A stretch of 64,000 nucleotides of DNA, from contig OU015662.1 in assembly GCA_907165275.2 (NCBI GenBank), forward strand, positions 6,083,501-6,147,500, read 5' to 3'. Both the position numbers and the translations under genes were made by a program. The number at the start of each line of letters is the position of its first letter. Position 1 is the stretch's first letter. Below the pieces are notes generated by a model. The model saw nothing but the letters and a program-made list of their open reading frames with translations. It ran no database searches and was not told where the DNA came from. Shown here piece after piece: positions 1 to 9,009 of this stretch. Source of the stretch: Zygaena filipendulae. Taxonomy: Eukaryota; Arthropoda; Insecta; Lepidoptera; Zygaenidae.

Positions 1-342
1 ATCACATTTTCCCCCTAGAGGATGAATGCAATTCAGAACAATGGGCATGTTGACTAATTTTTATGTTTTAGTCCGTCTTGTAGATTATTAAAAAATATTG
101 GACGTGTATTTTTTCTTTTTTTACGTAATCAAAAAATAACGGCGATATATTGAGTTGAAATTTCGCGTGACGTCACTATTCTGACAGTTTGTATGGCGGT
201 TTTAGCGGTTAGTGACGTCACGACCCCCTCATCCTAAACTTTAATGCGCTTTATCTCTGTATATTTTAATTTATTTGAAAAAGCAAAAAATACGTGTCTA
301 TTGTTTTTTTTATTATTGTAGTCTGTAGTGATTTTCAAAAGT

Positions 343-390
343 AGTCCACATCCTCAGAAGAATATTAGTTATTCTTCTGAGTCCACATCC
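343..390. repeat. Short perfect palindrome flanked by 11-bp direct repeats
   Basis: AGTCCACATCC occurs at 343-353 and again at 380-390. Between and slightly overlapping them lies a perfect inverted repeat: CTCAGAAGAATA (353-364), loop TTAGT (365-369), TATTCTTCTGAG (370-381). The arrangement looks like a target-site duplication around a minute insert. The same right arm recurs at 8527-8539 and 22491-22502. Confidence 0.75.
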
Positions 391-624
391 CTATTTTCTT
401 TCCCTGTTTTTAACAGATTAAAAATGACTATTGTTATGTTCGCTTTTTGGCATAGAATGTCACTTTTTTGAGCAAGTGGTACGAAAAAATTATTAAGATA
501 GTTCACTTCAAAAAGTAGGTAAACATAGATACCTATCTATATTTAAAGCTAAACGTTAAACGTTAGCTGAGAAGCTAGAAGCTATGTTTTATCGTAAAAT
601 CAAGTTTCAAATTTTATTTATTAA

Positions 625-812
625 CTAGCTGTGCCCTGCGGTTACACCCGCGTGAGTTTCGGAATACCCGCAGGAACTGTTTTTTCTAAATTAAATAACC
701 TAAGTTACTCCTTATAACATCAGCTATTTACCAGTGAAAGTCCCGTTGAAATTGGTGTAGCCGTTTCAGAGATTAGCCGGAACAAACACACAGACAGACA
801 TTCCAAAATTGA
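625..812 (+). repeat. CCGCGG-type lepidopteran dispersed repeat, copy 1
   Basis: It begins CTAGCTGTGCCCTGCGG, then ACACCCGCGTGAGTTTCGG, and runs into a block of the form 'agccgtttcagagattag...acagacagac'. Copies with the same order of blocks occur at least 20 times in this window in both orientations, so it is a dispersed repeat. No protein is encoded. Confidence 0.75.
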
Positions 813-978
813 TTTTTTACGTAAGTACCGTACCTATATGCATTTAGTGAAAAGCTGTTAATTTGGAATTACTTACTGAAGACACTTCAATTTTATTTAT
901 ATTTATGTATATTATATAGATTATACATTTCTATAGGACATTCTCGACTTAATTATGCAACTTTTAGTAATTTTAATT

Positions 979-1637
979 AAGGTTGTGTTCACACTAGACT
1001 CACAATAAGCGGCGTTCTCTCTGCCAGCCGACTCCGAGTCGCTCACTCCCACAGACAGGTCAGGAAGCAAATCGCAGTCTAACTTGCAACTGACTAGCCA
1101 ACTGGTAGTGCCAAACAGACTTTTGCGAAATGTTCGCTGTAAATCAGCCGCTGACCGAACGAGCCGGCGAACGTTTAGGCGTAAACTGCTTAATGATGGC
1201 CAATCCTACTCACACAACACACATAAGGGGCTCCCCACATATTTCGATGGTTGTGAACTCGCGTTAACCGATCGGGCGTCGTTACGGAATCCGTATGTGG
1301 GAAGATGATTACGTTGCAGCGTGCAGTGGTGCAATTTTGTGTTTTGCGTGAGTAGAATTTGCTCTCAACACCTGCTGCCCCCCTAGCCAATTGGACAATC
1401 TACAATCGCTAACGCATAGAAAACTGAGAAACGAATCGTAATGTCACGTCGTCACGTAAGATCGCCCAATCAAAAGTCCATTTTATCATGACCACGTGAT
1501 TTAACGACTCCGTTTCTTATTTTGTACGCGTTAACTATTGTAGATTGTGTGATGAGCAATCATACTGTTGCTCTATTCTAATTAGTTTTGGACGTTAACT
1601 GATGGCTAACAGCGGGCGTAATGTGAACAAGACCTAA
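979..1637. repeat. Candidate MITE with imperfect terminal inverted repeats
   Basis: The left end AAGGTTGTGTTCACACTAGA resembles the reverse complement of the right end (about 1609-1637, ...AATGTGAACAAGACCTA). The interior of roughly 650 bp has no coding frame I can defend. The inverted repeat is imperfect, so the call is tentative. Confidence 0.35.
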
Positions 1638-3537
1638 GTTTTTGTGGCTCTACCGATAGATAATATAGAGACTTCGGAAACCACTAACCTACATTATCGT
1701 GAAGTCAGTTAGGTATATCACACGCTACCGCACGATCATTATAATCAACCCAAATCTCGGATAATGTGCGTCAGTATCTTCTTCTTGTAGCGAAATTATT
1801 CGCAATCATGAATATAATGCGTTTTTTCAACCCATAAGTAAAAGATTGCGCACGTACCTAATATCTAAAGAGGTTTAATAAATTCTGGGCTTTGTACTGC
1901 CCTAGATAATAAGTAATTGCATCACTTGTTATCTAGACTAATATTATAAGTGCGATAGTAACTCTGTCTATCACCTTTTCACGCCTTAAGTAGCCGGTAT
2001 AACCACAAACTTAAGCTACCGATTATTAAGAAATTTAGAACACAAGTTGTCAGGCTCAGAGAGTTTTTATTTCGTCTGAGTTGTCAGGTGTACAAAAAAG
2101 GACATAGGGTACTATCGTCTAGTAGTAAATCAATGGGAACATACATATCGGAATTCTCGCGAGAACCCGGATTTTAATGTAGGTAAAACGGGGAGCGGTA
2201 AGTTTGTTATAAATACCTACACACAAACTAATTTTCTCTTTATAAATAGTAACCAATGTAGGTACATAATATATACTAATGTAATGTACCTACAACATGA
2301 ACATAGATTATTTTATAGATGCCTTATGTACATGTCGTAGGCTTCAATCTTCTTTTTAGTTACAAATTAGTATCAATATTTCAAAACACAAACTCGTTTC
2401 AGATAAATGAAATGCCTTGATATTATGTAACGACCAAAGTTAGACTTGTCGCATCTTTTATGTACGGTACTTTGTTATAAAGCAATGCCGTTTATAGCTT
2501 CCGAAAACCGTATAGCTTTCTCAAATTTTATATTAACAAAATAGGTGTGAACCTTTCACAACACACGAAAATATTATATACCGCGGTTTTACCTGTATCC
2601 ATTTCGGGGATCCCGCAGGAACTCTTTATGTCAGGATAAAAGTAACCTATCTCCTATTACTCGTAACAATACCTAGCCACCACCAAATGCCTATCCCCGA
2701 GTTTCGATATTGTTGCGAGAACTCTTCGTTAACTATACTATGCTATAGATATAAATACACGCTCAAACTGGAATGCGAAACAGTGTGTTCATATCACACA
2801 AAGTCCGCCCCCACCGTGAATTCGAACCCGGCATTTATTAATTTGTGAAACGGCATTCAGGTCACCTGCACTTGCGCCAATCCGGCTATGAATATATTAA
2901 TCTAGTGAAATGTTTTTTATTAATAGCTTCCGCAACAAAACAAACATATCACGTCACTAGCTAACTCATGAACTGGTCAAAGGTGACGAGTTCAAGATCA
3001 TTCAACAAAATTTATCGCCATTGAGATGCAGAGACATATTAAGTTAATGAAGGTAAACGAAGTTAATTTTGAAGACATTTATTTCATCATACAGGTTCTA
3101 ATCGGTCTCAATTGATTTCTGTGGATAATTACTAAAACACGATCTTCAAATATACACTACAGTCTGCACTACACGTCTCTGTAACACCCTGTATAACTAA
3201 CTACCTTAGCTTAGATACCTATTCAACGTTTCCTCGTATATACCTACTCGTATGTACCTAAATAAAGAACATTGAGAAATGGGAATAGCATGACATAACT
3301 ATTTTAATAAGACATGCAACGACATTTTTTATAACCGCAATTTATTAGATACATGTTGAAATTGCACTGAATACTACCGCTTTTATATTTATACGCTACC
3401 ACAGTATTGTAATGTAAATATTTAAAACTAGTTTTCATCAGTCACCTCATCACCTATAGTAAGCTTTCTCTCTAACTCATGACATAGTTTCATAATTCCA
3501 TACGCTTTTTTATAAGAAAATGCATATCTATTTTCAA

Positions 3538-3676
3538 CTAGCTGTGTTTTCAACTAGGGTTTCACCCGCGTGAAAAGTTTTTATGTAACAACTTTTTTCT
3601 CCGACATCCGATTTGCAAATCCGTTCAGTAGGTTCGGATATTATCGCGAACAGACAGACAGACAGACAGACAGAAA
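3538..3676 (+). repeat. CCGCGG-type dispersed repeat fragment with GACA microsatellite
   Basis: It starts AACTAGCTGTG, contains GGTTTCACCCGCGTG and ends in CGAACAGACAGACAGACAGA. The tetranucleotide tract at the end is shared with other copies of this family (for example near 12302 and, inverted, near 31455). Confidence 0.65.
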
Positions 3677-3972
3677 ATAATTTTAAAAACTCTTTTTTTG
3701 TGGTTGGTTACTCTTCTTTTATCACTCCTTCTTTTATATAATATTATGATACCAATAAAACAGATCTATGCATAATTTATGAAAGATAAATAGAACTCTA
3801 CCTACATAATGTTGGTATCTAGTAAAGGCAGTGAGCCTACTTCGTTCATGTATTCAAGGCCTTATAAAAACAGGTAGTGGCGCAAAATCATTGGTTCCCA
3901 AAAATACCATCATAAAATCACTTACCTACTGAACTTATTTATAAACGTCATTATTCTTTCTGTTCGTTTCAG

Positions 3973-4844
3973 ATGAAACCAGTGATCTAAGAGCGGAGTC
4001 TTCGGAAATCATATCAGAAATAGTGGTACCACCGGCACAATATCAAGATGTCGCCGACTCGATCGTGGCTGCAGCGAGCGACCCCACACATGATTCCGTG
4101 GAACCCGTCGCCGGCTCACAAACTTTCTTCCCTAACTTTGCAAATCTCTTCGAGCCACGACATCCGAACAATTTCAGGCTAGACTTCAGTAATCAAGAAG
4201 GCGCCTTTAGTCAACGACCAAACTCCTATAGATCGCTCTTAAACTATCCGCTTTTTGGAGGCTTCAAGAATGTAGACAGCTATACGAAGCAGCAAACCGC
4301 GTCTTCTGCACCTCTTGTCGACGCTAGCAGTAGCGTCTTAGGGTCAGGTAACTTTGGAATTATTAAAGGAGGAACATTCTTCGCTCAGAATGACGAGGAA
4401 TCTGATTTCGGTGGTATAGGTGGGTTCAACAATTATTACAACAACGGCCACGGAAGACCATCGGTCGGTCTGGGCTACATAGCCAACCCGAGACCCAATT
4501 ACAATCAAGATCAATTCGCTAACTTTAGGGATTTCGCAGAAATAAACCAGTCGCCACCGAATTCAGCCTTTTCACATTTCGTAGTTGTGTACGCTAATAA
4601 AAATGCAACTATGGATGAGGTCGGAGAAGAGACAAGGAGGGTTTTAACTAAACCTAAAAATATCATAGAGACCTTAGAACTTTTGGAAAAACCAAAAGGC
4701 ATTCCAAAATTGTCGAAATCCAAATTGAAATTGGAAGCGACGAAACAAAAGTCGTTAAATAAAAAGGAACAATGGAAGAAAGCAAATACGAAACACCTGA
4801 GCCAAAAACATGATTCAGAAGAACCTTTATTAGCTTTAAGTTAA
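3973..4844 (+). CDS. 3'-terminal coding exon of an unrecognised insect protein (partial)
   Basis: The reading frame is open from an AG splice acceptor at 3971-3972 (pyrimidine-rich TCTGTTCGTTTCAG) to TAA at 4842-4844. Two leading bases complete a split codon, giving about 290 residues starting ETSDLRAESS. An in-frame ATG at 4023 also exists, but the frame clearly continues upstream to the acceptor, so this is more likely the last exon of a longer gene than a single-exon gene. The protein is low in recognisable domains: an Asn/Phe/Gly-rich middle (FNNYYNNGHGRP, GSGNFGIIKGGTFF) and a Lys-rich tail (LSKSKLKLEATKQKSLNKKEQWKK). No membrane segment is visible. Poly(A) signals AATAAA lie at 4907 and 5115. 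I do not recognise the family; codon use and length support a real exon. Confidence 0.7.
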
Positions 4845-5324
4845 AACCAGTGTAAATTACCTAAGTACCTACGTAAAAGACTTGAACCGTTAATTTTAGT
4901 GATTTTAATAAAAAATCATATTTAGGAAAGTGCTATGTGACAAACCCTATATAAAGAGTTATTTACATCGAAAAATATTAGCATTAACCATTGATGTAAA
5001 AAAATATTACGTTGCCGTAACCATTTATTTTTATGTAATTGTTGTTTGTGATAATTTTGTGTAAATGGTCCTGCGTGTTAGTGAGATTAATGATTGTGAT
5101 GATGTTTGACGAAAAATAAATTAATTTTATATAGATAACAAAACATGACTTTTATTTAGAAACTGTTGAAAAGTCTCTTATCTCTTTTTTTAGTTTGTAT
5201 AGGTTTCTATGAGGGTTTCTCGTAGGGTGATTTGTGAGAAGTAAATTAATAAAGTAAAATTTAAGTACCTAAATTACCTAATAAAGTAAATTAGTAAAGT
5301 ATTTGATTATTTGATATAATATAT

Positions 5325-5440
5325 GTAATAATATGTGTAGTATATACCACGTTTGCTTGGTATCCGCGACACAAGCTTATAGCTTAGTGTGGGATCAAGT
5401 AAATCTGTGTGTTGTGAAGTGGATTATTATTATTGTTATT
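5325..5440 (+). repeat. Tail fragment of a tRNA-derived SINE
   Basis: The segment with TATATACCACGTTTGCTTGG, GACACAAGC and TAGCTTAGTGTGGGATCAAG matches the 3' part of the SINE copy at 41638-41940 (TATATACCACGTGTTGCTTC..., GACACAAGC..., TAGCTTAGTGTG). The tRNA-like head is missing here. Confidence 0.55.
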
Positions 5441-6219
5441 ACATTTAGCAAAATATGGTTGATAAGTCCAGTCATGCAAGGCACTGACGATTCCTGTTAC
5501 ATGGGTCCCAAACTCACTCAATTTCATCTCGTAACACCCATGGTGTTCTTAATCGCCCAATGCCCTTAGGTGGTAAAGATCGGCCGCTAAGCTTTCCCCT
5601 TGAACCACGCAGTGGTCAAATGATCTCATGCTAACAAAATGCCGTTGGCTAGCAGAGACTATTGTCTATAGATACCATTTGATGGAAAGCGATGTGATTG
5701 GCTATTTGAAATGTACTTTGTGGTGACTGGTATTTGATTGCGTCGCAACGATGTGATTGGTTTTTATTATATAGGTATATTATTTTAACTATTTTTTCAA
5801 AATCCTATACACGTATCTGCAATAAGCGTGAACAAAGACGGCTACTGCGTTTACAGGCGAGGCTATTCATCCCTGACCCCATAGAATGACCTCAAATATT
5901 AACACAACTCGCAAGCTCACAGACCACAGTCATTGAACGCTGTCGGGATAGGTAGGTACATCCACGATAGAGTTAGAAAGAGTTTTTTTTTTATCTTTGT
6001 TACCTAGTAGTTACCGAGTTATCTGTTTTAAATCAGATACGTATAGGTAAGGTAGGTACCTACTCACGCACAATCTGTGAGACCGAAAGTCCTTGAGTGA
6101 GGTATTTTTGTAACTAATAAATCAACTTTAATATTAGATGGCAATGTCAAATGTGTAAAACATAATTATAAAACAAAGGTATTTTTTAGAAAATATTAAT
6201 TATTCTTATTAGGGGTTAA

Positions 6220-6510
6220 CAGTCTTTCATCTCTCGGAAACGGATCCAACGATTTTCATGAAATTTATTATCCAGTAGGTATGCAGGGGGTTCTTCTTTT
6301 TCTTTGGTTTATGGCTTCGGGCACTACGTGTTGCCACCTCATGCCACAGTGACATGCAGTGGTTTCGGGGTGTTTTAGAAAACGTCGTTTTATCCGTATT
6401 TTATGCAATGTGAAAAATGAATGTTTGGTACTGCTTTACCGACACCGCAACAAAAAAGCTACTTAATAATAGATGGCGTTGTTAAACTGATAATAAAAAT
6501 ATACATAAAT
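6220..6510 (+). repeat. Dispersed repeat, also at 43470-43690
   Basis: Both copies share, in order: CCAACRATTTTCATGAAATTTA, TAGGTATGCAGGGGGTT, GTCGTTTTATCCGT, GTTTGGTACTGCTTTACCGACAC and AATAGATGGCGTTGTTAAAC. No coding capacity and no clear ends were seen. Confidence 0.65.
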
Positions 6511-7019
6511 ATTTTTTAAGCAATGCGCAAAAAAATTTTGGTGGTTCATTATTCAGTAATAAAAAAAAAAAAACGTTTTTATATATTTTTTCCGGTTGTA
6601 AATTTGCAAAATATGGGCACTATCTTATTCGTAATAATATCAATGGGCGCCCGCGCCGTGTGGCATACACAGGGGTGTTGCAGCTTGGGTGAACGACCTC
6701 GATCAGCTGTCGGTACCTATATTGTAAACCACGTAAATACCTAGCCGAACGAGCGCTTCGCGCGCAGCAATGGCGGCGGCGAATAAAGTAGCCACAGATA
6801 ATATAAAGTATACAGCTTTCGTTCACGATAACTAACTTTTTTGTACCAAGACTTATCAAAATAAAAAAGGTGTTTATTAAAACTCCTTTAAGTTTAACTT
6901 GTAAAAGTTTGCGCACTGAATAAAAAAAATTCCTGTATATTTACGTAAAAACTGTAAAATTTACCAAAAAAACGTCATCCTTATCGTCGTACTTAAAAAG
7001 CTTTATAATATGAACTAGA

Positions 7020-7395
7020 TTCGCCCTGTGCGCGAGCTGCGAGCAGCTCGCGTTTCCGAGCCAGGGCCGAAACAATTTCCCCATACAAACAACTAATGTT
7101 CGGCGGCCATCTTGAAAAATGACGCAATCGAAAAACTGATTCGATATTCGGCATCAGCGACCCCAAAAACCCCCGGATGCCGAACCTCACCCGGATCGGA
7201 TCAACTTTTTTTTCGGCCGCCATTTTGAATCCGCCATTTTGGATTTTTACCATGCCAGGCGGTTGCCCCCCATTGACCTCTATGACATTTGTTTGAGCAC
7301 CCCCTACCTGACTCTTTTAGTTTCGGAGATAATCGAGTTTGAATTTTGTTCGGCGGCCATGTTTTTTTCCGCCATTTTGAAAAAAAAGTTACACT
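7020..7395. promoter_or_regulatory. Cluster of GGCGGCCAT/CCGCCATTTTG motifs
   Basis: Five GCCAT-centred motifs occur in about 290 bp: GGCGGCCATCTTG near 7103, GGCCGCCATTTTG near 7214, CCGCCATTTTG near 7231, GGCGGCCATG near 7351 and CCGCCATTTTG near 7370. Their reverse complement AAAATGGCGG matches the known YY1/Pleiohomeotic consensus. The block may equally be part of an unclassified transposon; regulatory function is inferred only from the motif. Confidence 0.3.
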
Positions 7396-7884
7396 ATTGA
7401 AATTTGCCCAAGGTGTGGATGAAATTTAGTTAGAAACGTTTTGACTTTCGATGGATAGTTTCGGCGGGCAGTCGACTCACTACCTGATGAGAAGCAGGAA
7501 TCGAAGATGTCGAGGTTTTCCCATAATCACCGAAACGTCCCCTCTACATGTTCCATTCATTATATCAACCTAGAGATGCTCCTTCTGGGAGAACAATTAT
7601 GTCAATGAGTGAGTGGTAATCCAGCTTTATATATTATAATAATAATTACTTAACTTTACTTTTGACTAGAAGCGTAGAACTAGAAGCAATAGCGTCTACG
7701 TAAGTGTTATGTACCTATAAACATGTACCTATAAACTAAGAAATGCCACGTTTTGACCACGTTAAACTCATTTGCTAAACAAATTAATAAACTCTTTGTT
7801 CAAGTTCACGTTAAAAGCTTGAACACAGCTACAAAAAGTATTTCAAGTTCATGTCCATACGGACTTTTGGCGGCATATGAGCAA

Positions 7885-8275
7885 AATGGATGTCAGTTTT
7901 ATTTCTTTGTTTGTTTAACAAATCAGTTTATCGTGATTAAAATTGGGTAAATAAAAATGAATGAAAATGAAAAATTTGGTGAAATTTGCATAATAGTGAT
8001 CCATTAGTGATAAACAGTGTGTGGAAACAGTGAAATAAAATGAAATGGGGTGATCGCTGGGAGGTTATTGTTTTACTGTATTTTAACTTCCTACGTAGCA
8101 TCCCGTTAAGGTCCAAATGCGAAGAATTGCTTGCCGATGAAGCATTGAAGCTTCAAAATGCATCTCACCAATGCATTTCGATGTAAATAACTTCAGAAGA
8201 AGAAGGAAACTACTGAATTTACTGTATGGACATAGATTCCTTTGCCTACCACATAAAGAGTAAATTTAACAAAAA
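7885..8275 (+). repeat. Dispersed repeat shared with 22535-22830
   Basis: Both copies contain GTCAGTTTTATTTCTTTG, TTTGCATAATAGTGATCCAT and AAAATGCATCTCACCAATGC in the same order. The last block also resembles part of the GGGTACTTGCATG element family (16131-16771), so the two families may be related. No ends or coding frame were found. Confidence 0.6.
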
Positions 8276-8486
8276 AAGATCACATACTGTTTTTTTAGAA
8301 TTTTGAATTATGTTTCTTGAGTCTTTACAAACTGTCCGCTGAAACGGAACAAATTTCTCCTCACTGCGACTTGCGAGCAATGGGCCATACCTACCGTAAT
8401 AATGGAACATACCCATAGACTACAAACTAACTTTTAAAAACGCTATTTTCTCACTGACATTGGCAATATTTTGGCTGCGCTTACCT

Positions 8487-8547
8487 AGGTAGGAATCTCA
8501 GAACAATAACAGTTGCAGTGCTTTAGTTATTCTTCTGAGGTAGGTAT
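8487..8547. repeat. Imperfect palindrome related to 343-390, with near-direct repeats
   Basis: Left arm CTCAGAACAATAA (8497-8509) and right arm TTATTCTTCTGAG (8527-8539) are inverted repeats with one mismatch. They are bounded by AGGTAGGAAT (8487-8496) and AGGTAGGTAT (8538-8547). The layout, including overlap of the right-hand direct repeat with the terminal AG of the arm, is the same as at 343-390. Confidence 0.55.
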
Positions 8548-8943
8548 GGTATCTTTTTTTTTTTTTTTCTAGTAGAAATGTCACGTGACATCACGACTCA
8601 GTAGTACATCTTTATTAATCTAAACTTTTTTTTGGTATGGTATTTTTACATCTGGATACCGGATATTGAAAAAAAAGAAGTAGAAACGTTGTTGGCTGTC
8701 AAGACTCAAGTGTCAGCGTGATGTCAGATATCACTTGGACTTGTCAAATGTCAGTGCTCATTGCTCATTTAATGGTTGAATTTTTTGCCAAGCTTAATTG
8801 TGATCTTGTAATATAATTTTTAATGCAATAATTTTTCGCTGATCGATCGATATCATCAGAATGTTACTTTGAAATGTTCATTTCTTTAATGACCACTTGT
8901 TTGTTAGGTGTACCTATTAGCGACTTCACTGTGTAATAATTGC

Positions 8944-9009
8944 ATGCGAGCAGCATGTTCTCTGGAAAAGATGTCGTCAACCCGGCTTACCCGACGCAGT
9001 GGGCCTTAA
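8944..9009 (+). other. Overlapping upstream ORF at the PNISR start
   Basis: An ATG at 8944, 11 nt before the PNISR ATG, opens a 21-codon frame that ends with TAA at 9007-9009, inside the PNISR coding sequence and out of frame. If the transcript starts upstream of 8944, ribosomes would meet this ATG first. Its peptide has no recognisable features, so any role would be regulatory. Confidence 0.4.

Larger units (their letters stand above)
1..3972. other. Upstream/intronic sequence of the exon at 3973, repeat-rich
   Basis: No coding exon was recognised in this stretch. It probably contains, at its right end, the intron that leads into the exon at 3973, because that exon starts after an AG acceptor with a split codon. 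The stretch holds a tiny palindrome with direct repeats (343-390), a candidate inverted-repeat element (979-1637) and partial copies of the CCGCGG-type dispersed repeat near 625, 2575 and 3538. Short open frames here lack homology that I can recognise. Confidence 0.5.
4845..8954. other. 3' UTR and intergenic region before PNISR
   Basis: After the 3' UTR (AATAAA at 4907 and 5115) no gene was recognised. The region contains a SINE-tail fragment (about 5325-5440), a dispersed repeat shared with 43470-43690 (about 6220-6510), a block rich in GCCAT motifs (7020-7395), a dispersed repeat shared with about 22535-22830 (7885-8275), and a short inverted repeat near 8497-8539. The PNISR promoter should lie just left of 8940; no TATA box is evident. 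Confidence 0.5.

Noticed and set aside
3650..3676. GACAGACAGACA run as a CRISPR-like repeat
   Set aside because: It is a tetranucleotide microsatellite at the end of a dispersed repeat; no spacers are present and the genome is eukaryotic.
6620..6916. 98-residue minus-strand frame
   Set aside because: No homology recognised, composition random, and it lies in repeat-rich spacer.
8940..8954. Extension of PNISR to a TTG at 8940
   Set aside because: The extra residues would need a non-AUG start; the ATG at 8955 gives the expected N terminus, so it is preferred.
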